A stretch of 64,000 bases of DNA, from assembly GCA_037013685.1 (NCBI GenBank), contig CM072899.1, positions 11,760,479 through 11,824,478 of the forward strand, given 5' to 3'. Made by a program: the position numbers and the translations under genes. Shown here piece by piece: positions 39,258-54,200 of this stretch (within the stretch, counting starts at the first letter, position 1; each line of letters starts with the position of its first letter). Under the pieces are notes generated by a model that saw only the letters and a list, made by a program, of their open reading frames with translations, searched no databases and was not told the DNA's origin. This DNA comes from Acridotheres tristis (taxonomy: Eukaryota > Chordata > Aves > Passeriformes > Sturnidae).

Positions 39258-42200
39258 TTATCCCACAGAGGCCATGATGACATCCACAGGGAGCTCCTCG
39301 GCGCTGCGGGCCGTGACCTGCATCGTCACCGTGTCCGTGAGAACGAGACGGGACCGCACCAGGAGGTCATGGCCACCCCGGAACACACCTGGACAGGAGA
39401 GCGGGAGGGAGGGGTGAGCGTGGTGCAGGCTGCTCTCCCCTGCAAGTCTGAACATGAACATGAACACTACTGCTGGGCACAGGCAGTCTGGCAAATCCTA
39501 GTATTGGGCCAGGAGAGACCCTAAAGCAGCTCAGCTCCCATTCATTATAACATACCTGGTAAAACCCATGAAACCAAAGTGTAAAATAAACTCCAGAGAG
39601 TTTATGAGAAGAGATCCAGGCATGTTTAAGAGCTCCCATACTCATCTGTTTTGCTGGGTAAGGCTGCTGTCATTCCCACACCAGACTCACTCCAAAGCAG
39701 GATGCCATAGATCATGAAGACAGCAAATTACACCCAGCTGAGCCTGGGACTGATCCCAACATCCCCTTCGTAACAGCACCCTCCCTGATCCCAAGACCAG
39801 TTGCTCTGCACTGCAGAGACAGAAATCATGTCAGGAACAAACCAAAATCCAAACCAGAGCACCGTGGGATCCATCAGAAACTCCTGCCCTGATTTGGAAC
39901 AGGCAGCTCTGTGCAACCTCTCAGATCTGCTCCTCAAGCAGAACCTCACCCCACAGCTCACCTGCCAGGTACAGTGTGTGAGAGTTCTTATTATCTGGCA
40001 CTTTATCTGACCGCTCACAGGGCTGCATCCCCAGGAACTTCACAATATTGCTCACTGCCTCTGTTAGGAAAAATAAATAAAATGCGCTGTATGTCACAGA
40101 TACCTTAACAGCAGCACATAAAGAACACCTAAAAGTGACTCCAGCTCTCCCCACATGTTAGAATTCACGTTCCTTGTTCTGAGGGACACACACCACTGGA
40201 CAGAATCATGGTTTTGGAGGCCACAAGGACTGCAAAGACAGCACACAAAAACCTCCACCACCATGGAAGAGTTCTGTTATCTGATGTAGCAAATGTGCAA
40301 GAGAAAGAAGAGGGGGAGTGAGTCAGACAAGGGCAGAAGGAGAATGCAGCTGGCTGCACTTACTGCACAGCCCTGTCAGCCTGCTCACTTCTCTGGAGAC
40401 TTGAAAAGGAGACACAGGTCTTCAGGAGAGATATGAAAAGGCCTCAGAGAGAGTATTTCAAACCAAGGGGGGCTGTTCAAGGGAGCACAGAAATGGCTAC
40501 AGGACAAGGACACCCTGTAAGGCATCAAAAGAACTGAGTTTTCACAGGCTTGTGAGTAAAATAGAAGAACTCTTTAATACATGATGAAAGAGAAGAGGGT
40601 TTACCCCACCAGCCTGCTCACCAGCCTCATGTCTTCTGTTGTGTTCATTTTTTCTTACTGGTCTCAAGAAGAATGGTGGTAGTTCATAACTGAACTATGG
40701 TCTGTCTGCTTGGAAGGGTTAAGGACAAGAGCAAAGCAAGATATTCTCTTGTCTCCACAATCCAGCCTGGTCTTTACCGGTCACAAAACACTCTTTAGTT
40801 TTTTTGAGAGACCTGAACTAACTTATTATCACAGTAACTGCAGCTCCCTATTTAACAGCTGTGGTGTAAAGCTTGTGAAGGCTTTTGCATCATTAGCTTT
40901 TCTGTGACAGATCTAAGGTGAGTTAGACTGGGCCTCTGGACTCTGCCTGCTAGAGGGAAAATAAGAGCTCTGCTGTTGCTCACTCTTCCTTACCTTCAAG
41001 GGTTTTAATAGCAGATAAAGTAAAGGTTTCTTCCTTTTCAAACTCATCACCCACTTCATCCCAGGCTGCTCCAAAGTTTGGCTTCAGAACTCGCTGGATG
41101 TGATCAGCCACTGTGACCTCCAGGTCTTCAAGCTGGTGGTAGAAGAGGTTCAAGTGAAACATGGTTGTTCTCAACCCTGTTATCCTCAGAGTGAACTTTA
41201 GACTGGATTCCAAAATCAGGTAAATGCAGAAGACTGCCTCCACTTCCACTTCTGGTTTGGTACTGAGCAACTGCTAGGCCTGAGAAAGGCACAGTGATGC
41301 CATTTCCAGGGCTTAAAAACCAGGTTCCTGCTCTGAGCACAGCCCTTGGCCTGACAGAGATCAAAGCCCTAGACAAATGGCCAAAGCAGAGGGGAAAACA
41401 AAAGTTTAGAAATAGCTGCTCAAGCATTTGCTTCCCTGAAATGCATGTGAGCTTTGTTTTGCCTTTCTGGCTTATCATTTTGTAGGCTGGTCAAGTGAGA
41501 AACTGTCAGACATGTGCAATCACCTAACAGTGGCACCAGGGTAAGCTGAGCAGCTGCTGTGACTGCACCTGGGCATGGCAGAACCAGGCTTGTCCCTCCA
41601 GAGTGTGTAATGAAGGACAGGCAGTATCCTGCAGGACACCAGCCTGCATTAATTCCAACAATTGCTGTAGAAAAGAATCTCCTCCTGATTCTAGTTGAAA
41701 TGCAACAAAGAGTTTAAGTATCACTCAATGCCTTGTTGACTGGTAGGAAGCTGAAAGAAGTGTTAACCTTGTATGTTCCATTGTGAAAAACTCTCCCCAC
41801 TCCTTCTGGGAAGACAGTGACTCACTGCACAGCAGTGCCTCTAATCAGATTTACAGCAATGACAGGCAATGCACAGAAAACAGTCTCTGGAGCTAGCAGG
41901 CCAAGCTGAGGCTGTGAACAACATCCCTTCCTCGCCAAGGAAGAGAGGTGCTTCTGCAACACCACTGCTTTCTGCAGTGTCAGTGCTGGGGAGGAAAGAG
42001 CTCCACCTTCCCCAGAGTAAGGACAAGGCTGGCAACTTTCTTGTGCCAGGCAAGCCTCTAGACAATTAACTGTGCCACCACAGGAGCAACTTGTGGAGAA
42101 CAAAAGACGCTCAATAGTCCTCTGTCTCCACAACCCTGAGTGTGCATTGCTGGAGCCTATAGGGCAGTCAGCCAAACCTGGAGGATGCACCACGGCCTCC

Positions 42201-45200
42201 CAAAACATACATATCCTGCACAGTCAGGTATCCATCTACAGTGCAACAGGACAATACTCCAAATGAGACAAAGCAAGCTCTGCAAACTCTCATCTGTATC
42301 AGAGACAGCAAGAGCTCCCTCTACATGATGCTGCCCACTTCAGTGTTGGTGGTCATACCACTGCCTGCAGAGATCTGAGTTTAATTGCAAAACCCCACGA
42401 AATGACAGCAGTTTCCATGATCAGGTACATGCCCAGCTTCTTACCACATACTCATCCTCGTAACCCTCATCGTCCGTCTCACCCGTGTTGGGATCACAGT
42501 CCTTGACAGTGAACTTCATCATGCAGCTGAATGTGCAGGCCACTGGAGACAAGAAAGCAAAGGCAAAGCTCACATTACCACCATATCCACGCTCCCCTGA
42601 GGCAGAACGGGGCTGGGAGGCATGAGGCAGCCAGGCTCTCCCTGTCACTGTCAGCAGCACAGGCTTAGCCGCTGACCTCGAGAGAGCTCTCCAACAATTT
42701 CTATCTCTCAAGGACAAGATATTTATTTATAATATTAAGCAAATAGTGATAAACACAGGCTCATGATGGTTGTACAAGACCATAATCCTCAGATCAAGTG
42801 CTATTACTAATGAACCTCACATTGTGTTGGGAATACTAACTAAACATGTCCCACCAGCACCTTGTGAAGAGGCAAGATGCACAAACAGAAATCAGTTCAT
42901 TTCAGTGCCTCTGAAACGAAAGCCCCTCGCACTGCAATGCTGCAGCTCATTAATACCACTCAGCCGGGAGAGGAAGAGATGACTCATCCCTAGAAGATGG
43001 GTACTGCTGAGTGAACAGCAACAACACGACAGGAGAGCAGTTCCAGAACACAAACCAGGGAAACCAAAGCACAGGTAAAGCCTGATTCATGTTCTGGATA
43101 GCAGCAAACAGGGATGGGGATGTTCAATTCTACAGACATCCCATAAATTCTAGCCGTTTGTCTGAAATACCCCTTTGCTACTCAGAGCATCTGGGCACTA
43201 TCAGCACTTTACATGCATCAGCCTCCCCATGTCTAACACAAAGAAAGGCTGAAGGACATGCAAGGGTGCATAAAACACAACTCATCTGCCAGCTCTCACA
43301 GCCCAACTTGGCAGTACTACAGCACAAGGGAACCAGCAGAGGAGAAGGAAGGCTTGACAGCCCCCAGAACAGCAAAGACAAATCATGCTCAGCATCACTC
43401 AAGGCTGCACTTATACACAGGCTATAAATATCTGGCTGGCATGTAAGGTAGAATGTGTGGGAATAAGCAACACAGAAGAAAGGAGTGCAGACTGTTTACC
43501 TGCTGTCGGATCCTCTTCAGACAGTGCCACCAATGTGTAGCAGGTACCCGGCTGGTTGTACACCAGGGTTTTGGCAGGTACATAGCCAATGACCTCATAC
43601 CCCTCTGTTGGCTCCATCTGCACTGTGACATTCTCCAGGATCTGATCATTCAGGGTGTTCGTGCAGTCAAACTAAACAGGAAAACGGAAAGCAGCAACAG
43701 CTTGAGGCTGCTCACTACCCACTGAAGAGCAGACTTAGCTTAGGCACAGTGGGAGACTGGTGAACCCCCAGTTCTCTGTGTTTCCATGGTGCACCTCGCT
43801 ATCAGCTGGCTTATTACTGAGCAACTTGACTGAAGAGTGCTCATTTAAATGCTTTAGGGGAGAAACTAAAACCCTGCTGGGGAGTCCAGTGCTCCAGCAA
43901 ACTTTTTTTTGTTAGGGAAACAAGACTTAAAACGAACCAGCACACACCAATGCAAGGCCTGCCCTCTGCAATTCAGGCAGGATCACAAATTCAGGGCAGG
44001 GATGTGTCAGATTTTGCCTGTTTCACTTCCACCAGCTAGTACAGAACTTCTTCCTCTAATTTCCAGTCATTCCTGGGTTAATTCTTTGCTCTATGGAAAT
44101 ACAAGTACTGTGTTGCCTACATCATCCCACTTGAAGCTACAGGGAGACAGTGCCTTCACAGCAAATGGAAAGATGATCCTTTGCATTTCTGGAACAAGGT
44201 ACAGCTTGAGCAAATTTCAGCACGCTTGATGTTTTCAGCAAGTCTAAACTTGCTGATTAGACTTCGTTCCAGCTGCTATGCCAAATCTCTTAAGCTCATA
44301 CAATTGCATCTGGTGGATGGACAACAGAAACAAAGGTCAAGCCCTGTGAGGGCTGTATAAGCACTCCTGAGCTTTGAAGAAGGAGCTTGGCTAAGGATGA
44401 AACCCTGCTGCTCACAAGCTAGCAAAGGACTTGCTGTGCCTTGGACTCCCTGAAGCCCAGGCAAGGACACTGGGGCACATCAATCCCAACATCTCACATG
44501 TAGCAGCAGAGTGGTACAGCCAAAGCCAGCATGTACAGAAGAAAGCACCTGTGCTACAGGCTAAAGCAAAACATAGCATATGAAGAGCTCTCCCACATTG
44601 GGTCCCTTTCTGAGGACCCTTTTCAGCTTCTCAGATGTAGTAGGCTTCACTCTTTCATGTCCAAATCACGTGCTTGGGGACTCTGAAGATAGAACACAGA
44701 TCCCCTTGCCAGCTCCTCAGTGAGAACAGCCCCACCTGGTGCTTGTTGGATTTGATGGTACCTGTAACATTGCTCAGACACCCCCCCCCACCCTTATTAA
44801 TTTTCTTCAGAGTTCTGCTCCTATGGATAAGAAACTAAGGACTACTGATTGCAGCATTGTGCTTTGAACACAGACTATGGGTGCTGCATCTCTGGAAGTG
44901 TTCAAGGCCAGGTTGGATGGAGTTCTGAGAAACCTGGTCTAGTAAAAGGTGTCCCTGTCCATGGCACGGGAGTTGAAACTAGATTAAAGTCACTTCCAAC
45001 TCAGGCCATTCTATGATTCTATGATATCCCTGAGAGATATCTTCACAATGAAGCTTTTAGCCAGTCAGGAGCTTATCTTCTAAGAGCCTTCAGCACCACA
45101 TCCCATAGCTACCCACCTGGAACACCATGTGGTTGACAAAGGTATGCTTGGTGCAACGAACCACATACTCTGTCTCCAGCTCTGTCAGGGCCACAGGCTC

Positions 45201-48200
45201 TGGGGAGGACTTGAAGAGTGGGCCCAGCTCCCTAAACTCTGGGATGGCCCCCAGTTGCTCTGAAATAGAGGATACAAATTACTGCCTTCCTCAAGACACA
45301 AGGAGGTGTTAGCCATTTCAAATCCCTTGCTTCAGCTGCTGGAAGCTCCTACAGCAAGGAACTATCCATCAAATACTATAAATATTCCCCAGAGACTTTT
45401 TAAATGAAAAGTCTCTTTGCTCACGTCTAGTGCAAGACAAAAGAGGACTGCAGGCACCCCCACCCTCCATGAGTGAACAGCTGACCTTAAGTTGGGAGCC
45501 CATGTCACTCCCTGCAAGAACGTAAGCAGCCAGAGGGGCTAAGGCAGGCTCAGCAAGAGGCTACAGAGTTCTCACACATGGACAGAGGAGAGGCCTTGCA
45601 TCAATTTACCTTGGAATATTTCTTGCCGTGTTGCTGCCACTTTCTCTGGCTGTTTCACTACAGCAACAGGGGCATTTTCTGCAAATGGAAAAGAAAACAA
45701 TGAAACAAAAACAAACCCGAAAGATTTGAAGGCGAAGAGTAAGAAATTACTAAATCAGAAAACAGATCAGTGTCTGGAGAGGGATTTGACTAAGGAAAGC
45801 AAGGAAGCTCCTTTCTCATTTGATATAGACTAGACACCCCTATTTGGCTTCCTAAGCAGCTTTAGAACCACAGCAGCTCCAGTGAGGATTGCCAGCTACT
45901 GCTATTATTAGCAGTTGCACTAAACTGAAACATTAATGCGGGAGCAACTAGATTTGCAGGCCTTGGTTTTTCCAGGAGATGCAATCCCACAAAATTCAAA
46001 TAGCATGGAGCTCAGTAATTCCCAGCAAGCTCAATGCAGGGAATCACTAGCATTCAGGGGACCTGATTCCTCACCTGGTCTTTGCTCGATGATAGGAGCT
46101 GTTGCCAAAGGAACAGATTTCAAGTCAAAGGGTTTCTCAGAGGGCTCCAGGGTATACTGATGCAGAGCCCTCTCCAGGCCAGGGATGGATACTGTCAACC
46201 CTGGGGACAAAAAGGACAGGTCACTGAAACCACAACAATACCAGATCTTTAGTTTAGCTGTTGTTAAACCAGGAAAGAACGGCAGACTTGTTTTAAAGCC
46301 TTCCTGCAGTACCATTCAGGATGTAGCCAGCATTGAGGGCCTTCTGCTTCTGCTCGAGAACATTCAGGTAGAAGGTGGCTCTGTCTCTCACTTCGTTATC
46401 ATCATCCATCACACACCTGAGAAGAAAGTGGAAAACCTTCTTCAGAATCCACATGACTAAGACACATCACAGAGCCAGAAAAAAAAACATGCCATAGGGG
46501 AGATCCAGCAATCTCCTAGTAATTGTATTAGAAAAGCAGTAATCTGCCACACATTACTTCTGTCCACTTTGTGGTACTTAATGCAGTGGTGATCCTATCA
46601 TAGCATCACCAGTACTCCCTGCACCTTCTCAGACCCACAGGCAGAAGTGACTAGACAAGCTCTCAAACAAACAGGGTTTTTCACCTAAGATGTTGAAAAA
46701 CTGAGGCACAACTGACCTTCTCAGTAACACCAAGATACTGGGTAACATCTCCTCGTTCTGAGCTCCAAACTTGGCCAGGGCACTTACAGCACCTGTAGCA
46801 AAAGTTATGAAAACAGAATTAGAAAGCAAAGAAATCAGCTGAAGTTTCCTCCATTTCTTGGCCTTGATCAAACCATGATCCTGGCCATGTCAGAGACGCT
46901 TCACTAGTGAAGTGTGTACACTAGTAAAACTGTGACTAGAAAGAAGCAGAGGTGAAGTGCCTGCAAACCTTTGTCTAGTTTCAGAACCAGTGCATATTCC
47001 TTCCCACTTCTCAGCCACAGGCTGCCTCTTCCATCAATATTACTGCAGGATCTTTGCTGTATAAAATGATCTGCTCAGGCCTAGAGCAAATCACAACACT
47101 CAAAAGCAGAGGCATTCATACACTATGGCTCCCTGAAGATCTGTCCAAGGGCAGAGAGCTTTCCAGGCCTGTCACTTACCTGCCCGGACTTCTTCATGCT
47201 CCAGAACAACCCTGTTGTAGATGAAGCGAATATATTTGGAGGGGTTGTTGGTTTTGGGCCCTTCCTGCCCCAACAGGTGGAGGATACGAGTGGCCAGCAC
47301 AGTGAACTCGCAGTCCTCAATGAATTCGCAGAGGTGAGACAGGCCTGTCTCTTTGCTCTCCGAGTTCTCCTCAATAATGCTGATGATGCAGTCCACAATG
47401 GCTCGCTTGTATTCAAAGCCACCCTGAGGAGCAAAAGGGAACTGCTCAGCTGGAAATCTCCAAGTATTGTAGAGACTCTGAGCTAGCCAGACAGGAGAAA
47501 CATTCCTTTGAAAGGTCACTCACACTCAGTGCTTTTTAATGTGTATTTGAAAGGAGGAGGACAGTAATTCTGCCCTCACTTTTGACCCTCTTTACACCCA
47601 GAGAGCCAGCTAATATTCAAGCTCTCTTGCCAGTTCCCTTCAGAATGGCTGCATTGGAGAAAAAAAAACCCAAGTCCTAACCCAAGAGTAAAAGGATTCA
47701 TCTGGCTGAAGGGTTTTCATCTCCATCAAAATCCTCTGCTGCTAGAATTAGTGCTTAAAAATAGCCATTTGGGAGGAGAAAAAAACCCAACCCTCTCGCC
47801 TTTAGCACTAGACATCTGAGGATGAAGCACGAGAGAAATGTATGAAGGATCATATCTACCACAGCAGGACGCAGCAAATAGCTCCATTAGTGTGGGATGA
47901 CAGGCAATCAATACCTCCCCAGGTACAGCCACAATCTGACACGCCAGTAATACTTGGTTATCTTCAGACATTATTTACTAATGTCCTCAATACACACCAG
48001 GGGATTAAACTGCACACTACCCTCTGCCAATTACATGCACAGTGCCAGGCATGTGGACCTTTCTGGAGCTACTTCGGATTAAAAAAGCTTTAAAACAGAA
48101 TGGTTTGAAGTACAAAACCATATTCAAAATGATACCATCCACCCACAGAAAATCTGGGAAAGGAGAATGATCCATTTTTCATAGAAGCAAAATGAAATGC

Positions 48201-51200
48201 TCTGGTTTGTTCCCAATTGAGAGGCTGTAATTGGCAGGAAGTGACGTCAGAACAAGCAGTGGTGCCAGTTGTGCTGCAGGCATGTTTGCTCATTTAGAAA
48301 CAGCCTCAGCAAACCTCTGTAAAGCTCTCTTTCTGCAATTTTTGTCTGACTGAATGCAGAGAATGGTTATAGGTACTCGTGATCCCTTCACTGCCACAGC
48401 ACAGACACCAGAATAAAAGTGGTCCCATGTTATCAATAAACAGGTTGTTATCAAATCTTTGTGTATAAGACAAAACTTCTTGGAATTTGCTGTCAAAGTA
48501 TAAAAGGTTCAAATGTGAAACACACATGGACTGCCAACAGATCTGCTGTTGCTTGCATTTGCTTTGAGAGTTAATAAACCCCCATTAAAAAAAAAAATCA
48601 CAGAATGAAAACCAAACTAGAAATATGCCTGGCAGTCTGCTTCTAACTATTATGCACAGCTGGGAATTTCTGCAGTTAGACTGCAAGCCTTTTAGAGAGA
48701 GGCTTTCACTGCACAGCCTTATCAGTAAAAGCTTGGCGCTCACAGGGAGTACTGCTCATGCACATAAGCAAGGCAGGTACTTGTCCTGCAGACTTACCTC
48801 CTCCCGAAGCATAGTGAAGAGGAAGTTCATGAGGACAGCGTGTTTGCGAGGGTACTTCTGACACAGAGCATTGATGGCCTGCACCACCACCACCTGCAGG
48901 AAAAGGGGACAAGTAAAAAAATAATTCTGTTTCACCATGCAGGAAAAAATAGCTGAATTGTATCAACTTTGTGCTGGCCTCCCTAGCCTGGAAATCACGT
49001 TTTTGTCTTTATTTATTCAACAAATGCAGTTCCAGGAGGTACAACCCTAAGAACTGGAGGAGATAGATCTTTATGCACTGGCCAGCCCCTAAAAGAAGCC
49101 CACACCCAACAGAAAGAAGATTTGATTCTCAGAAGGCATCTCCCCAGAAGAGAGCATGTGGCTTTGGAGATGTAGGACTGAGGCATGGCTTAGTCAGACA
49201 GTCTCAAATATTTTCTCCTCCCTGCAAATATTCTCCTGCTTCTGGAAGCAGCTCCGTCCAGGTTTAGAACACACACACAAATGTGGCAAAGACATGAGGT
49301 TTCTTCAGGAATCTGGGTGTCCCTCCTCCTCTCACTTCCTTACTTTGAACTCATCTGAGATTTCTGACATGAAAGAGGAGATCTGCTTCATGAGCCGGTC
49401 AATGCTGCTCTCACTGCCTGTTTTCAGCAGCGTGGTGATGGCCAGGGTGGCTATGCTGCGGTTGGAGTCCGTCACAAGGTTCTCCAGGTCCAGGTTACAG
49501 GCAGTCACAGCAGATGGGTGCTTCATGGCCACCTGCAGCAGCAAAGGAAGAATGAAAATCCCTCAACAGATGCAAAAGGCCCAGCTGGCAAAACCCAGCA
49601 AAACTCACTCCTTCCCAGAGAAATAAGTGGTACAGACTGCACATGAGAGACACCTCAGACAAACAGCTGATCTGGAGTTAAGGTAACAAGCTCTTATTTC
49701 CTACAGAATTGCATCCCTTGCTGGAAGAGAAGCAGTAGTAATAAACAATCTTTTATTATTTTTAACTCTCTGATTTTCCTCTATATAGTAAGAAAAGAAA
49801 GCTATGAACTCCCAACAAAAATTGAGCCAGACTAACTGTGCAAAATAGCTCAGTGGGCGGAAGCACAGCAGTTACCAGACACTGCCATTCTCACTTTTTT
49901 CTTTCATAGAGTTTATAAGGAGAAGGGAAAAGCTGGAGCAAAGACTACCACAGAGCAGACAAGACGCATCAACAAGGTTTGATCCCTGTTTTACAAGGAG
50001 CTTCCTCACCATGGGAAGCTCAGAAGGGAAAGCAGTAACACCAAGCCCAGTGACATTCTAAGAGACCACTGAAAATTATCAGGGTTTCTTTGCCTTCTGT
50101 AGAGTGTTCTTTGAGGTTTTATTCCAGACAGAAAGCAATGAAATATAAGGCTGTAGCACAAGACAGAGGTTATTCACACAAAATCATCACATAATCTGAC
50201 TGCCTTCTTCTGAAGTCTGCACCTCCCTGCACATGAGACACTACCGGAGCTCCCAAGAGACTGGCTCCTACCTTGTTGAGGGTACGGACGGCTGCATATC
50301 TTAGTGCTGCTTTCGGGGAGCTGCAGAACAGCTGCAGAACTGCAAGGAAGGTGGGAAAATCAACAAAGAGAGATGTTTAGGCACTAAATTATTGAGAAGC
50401 ATTTCATACCTAAAGCAAGAGCTTCAGTGAAGAGACAGTTGCAAGCATAAGGATAACTAGAAAAATGCTTAAGAAACAATTGTACCTTTAACAGATTACT
50501 CCCTTCTTCTTGTCCCCTTTGCCTTTGTCACATCCCTGCTGACAACTAACTCTTACCTACCTCCCTCTTCTTCCACAGTGCTGCTATCCTTTGCTGCTTG
50601 TGAAAGCCAAATTCATCACCTTGTCATCTTTCCTATTAAGTTAATTTGAACTGCTGTTTTCCATTTCATGCAAACCCTGCTCCTTTTCCAGAACTGACCC
50701 ATGAAATAGCCCACACTTGAACACACTAGGAAATACCTTTACAAGAACAAAGCTATTCACACACACCACAGGCTCTCAGCAGCAGCATAAAGCAACAAAG
50801 GATAGAGCAGCATAACAAGCCTGAAACTACAGAGGGCCCTTGTTTCTTGGGGCAATCAGCAGGTGTCACCACTGGAGGCTCATAATTCCCTTCACGATGG
50901 CCATGAGCACCACACTTACCTGAGACAGCTGGAGCCAACTCCTTGGCAGTGCAGTTGGGCAGGTTAACGATGGCAGAGGCAGCTTCGTACACCACCATCT
51001 CATGCTTGTTTCTTAGGCAGCTCTCAATGAAATCAAACAGAGGGCTATCACGGCTAAGGGACAAAAAAAACCCACAAGACTGAATTAAAGCAAAGGTACT
51101 AACAGAAATTTAGAATTCAGCAGCAGAAATGGGCAAGTCCCACAGCCCATGGAAAGGCAAAAGCAGCTATAAACCCACTTTGTCCCCAGATTTTGCAGTG

Positions 51201-54200
51201 GACATTATACCATACTTCCAGCATGCTCGAAAGTCAGGCTGCCTTCTGAGAAGACACTCTCTGCCTTCCAGGCTAAAAGGAATCTCTCACAACTCTCACA
51301 CAGTAAGAAATTACTGTACACACCACAACTCTTATCCACCAGGAAGCCACACTGCATACATGCTGGATAAACAATTACAGAAGACAGAGAAAATGAAGTA
51401 GAAAAAAGAAAAGCTATGCAAAACAGTATAGAGAAACGAGATAGTATGTGATGTGCAAGCAAGAGTCACAGAAGTCATCTTAGAACAACCATGAAGACAT
51501 CCTATATTTTCTCTGCTTTTATCTAACAATAAGAGGGTAGAAGCTGCATGCTGCTCTTCCAAGACAGAAATCACGAAATGGCAAGTGAGCCTGCAAGAGG
51601 AGATGGAAGCAGGACCAGGAAATGTTTTCAGCAGAGCAAAGGAGCCCACTCACCTGCCAGCCTCCTCCTCTAGCAGCTTGCTGGCTATTCGGATCATCAT
51701 GCAGTAGGCAAATGGGGACTTGAGGCCATGGCGTGTGAACTTGCTGAGCATCTTGTTGACTGCCAGGCGGTCGTTCTTCCGCACATGGTACAGCAGGCCC
51801 AGAGCATGATACTGTGCAGGGAAAGAGAACATCACAAACCCATGCTAGGTTCTTTCCCCTTTTGTCCCCTCTGTCACCCAGAGGTGCTCCAGCAATCTGC
51901 TCCATGCCCAGCTGCTGCTGGCTATTCCCCTGGTGGAGATGAATGTCCTACCTGAACCATGATATTGTCACTGGAAGCTGCCTCCTGAGCCTCATTCACC
52001 CAGCGCTTTACCACATCATTACTGGTCTTCAGCAAGTGCTGGAAGGAAATGAAGCCACAACAACCCATGAGATAAGAATGGAGGAAGCTTTGAGAATTTC
52101 AGCTTATATTAAGAAGCAACGAGCCTTCCCCAGGAGTGTGCTGACAGCAACAACTTATAGAAGAACAGGGGAGCAGCGTGCAGAGACCTTGCTGTAACAG
52201 CTGCACCCTCAGGAGGCTGACCTCTAGCAAAGTCAGCACCAGTCTCTCAGTTCACAAAGACAGGCATAGCAAGAAAATCCTGAAACTCCAAAGATGCCCA
52301 GTCCCACCACAGATGACTGCTTCCCTGCTTGACTGTCCCTCAGGCCCGTGCTGCAGGGAATACATACCAAGGAAGACACAAGAGCAGAGCTGGACACACT
52401 TGGCACTTTGTCAACGATTGCCTGCTTCATATAGCGCTCAATGGCCTGCAACATGGTACTCTGCAGGGAGAGGGAAACAACAGCTGATATGAGAAAGCTG
52501 TTTGGAGTGTGGAAGGTGGTGCAAAGGCATGAAAAGCAGAGTGGAAAGTGGGATGGGATAAAGTAGGAAAACGAAGGACATAGAGCTGCCCCATGGGAAA
52601 AGCAGTACTTACATCAGTGATCTGACAGAGAGCTCTCACAGCAGGGCCTCGGTAATTGTCATCCTTCCCAGTCATGTCTTTGGTTAAGCTGGGAAAACAG
52701 GAAGCTCTCAATATGGCATTCCTGAGCCAGCAGCTCTCAAGTGCACACACAGTGCACACAGAGCAGCAGGCTGCCAGCACCACGGCTGAATGCCAAGCAG
52801 CCAGCTGCAGGTCTCAGGCAAATCCCACTCGGGTGGGAAGGCAGAAGGAAAAGATTAGTACTCAGGTCCCAAGCCCATCAATAAGTTGCATGTTGATGTA
52901 GTTGCAAGTTGCACTGTTCACCAAGTGAGGCTGGAGCACATACATATACCCCTGAGGGATGTGTCCTTCCTACTAAACACTCATTCCTGCCCTTTTCCCA
53001 GAGTCCTGGTCAGTGTGAGACCATCTGTGAAGGACTAGGAGTTCATTACATGGCAGCACTTGGGACTGGCTTCCATCTCACCCTACACGTTAGGCTCCTG
53101 ACTCCCCAACAGGGCATTTCACTGGGATGATCAGCAATTCAGGAATGACTCACAGAGGGAATTTTGTTCCCTGGGGAAGTCATATTCTGTGCTGCTACAG
53201 GAGAAGTAAATCCTTATCTACCTGTTGAAAGCCTTGTGATTTATGCCAAAATTCTCCAAAACATTTCAAGGCATTCAGACAGGAGTTAATGAAAAAGCCT
53301 TTGCAAAAGGGGAAAAAACAACAGTGCTACTATATCGTGTAACCAAGAGACACTCCAAACATCCATGGGCATGGGATATGAGGACACAGCTTATTCTGTA
53401 TACATCACTATGAGTTCAATGTTGCATTTTATTGGTCTTTTATAAAGGAAAACGTTTTTCTCACTAAGGGCATTCCCTATCATCACCCTGCTTAGGGACT
53501 ACGGTTATCTTCAAGAAGCGAGACAGACATTACTGAAGGGTATGTCAATATTACAGCAAGAAAAGTGAAGTGACTGACCTGCTGGTAACAATGATCACAT
53601 CTTCTGCAATAGAAGACATCTCTTTGATAGTGAGGTAACACATCCTGCGAAGAGTTGGCTGGCAAGGAAATACGCAAGAACAACATCAGCTGAGATGATC
53701 CCAGATAGGAAGGGATCTCACTTTTTCCTGCTTACATAATTTTATTGTGAAGATCACAAGAACCTGATACCTTCAGAGCACCTCACTCCCTGAGTGTAAA
53801 AGATGTACAAAATCCAGACTGACTAACAAAACACTTCTTCCTCTTCTAAATCCCTCAGTCTTAGGGTGCAGCCATAGAGATACCAGATTTAGCTGGATCT
53901 ACAGTTTCATCTTCCACTTGTCATACACAGGAACAAGGAGAAAGCCTTGAAACTATTTGCTGGTCTGGTGGTTGAAAGCCTTGTATTGCTTCAAAAGCAA
54001 GAAAGCAAACAATCTGTATTCCTGAGTCTGGGGATTTCTACACTGGTCTCATGATTTTAATGCCTTGCAGTCTGCAGGACAGCCAATGACAGTGTTACTG
54101 CTGTGGGCAGGCACTAACTCCCAGCCTCCTCCAAACACACAATTGTTGACTCTCAGCAGGATGTTTTAATGCTGGGCACAAAGCACAGTAAAATCTACCT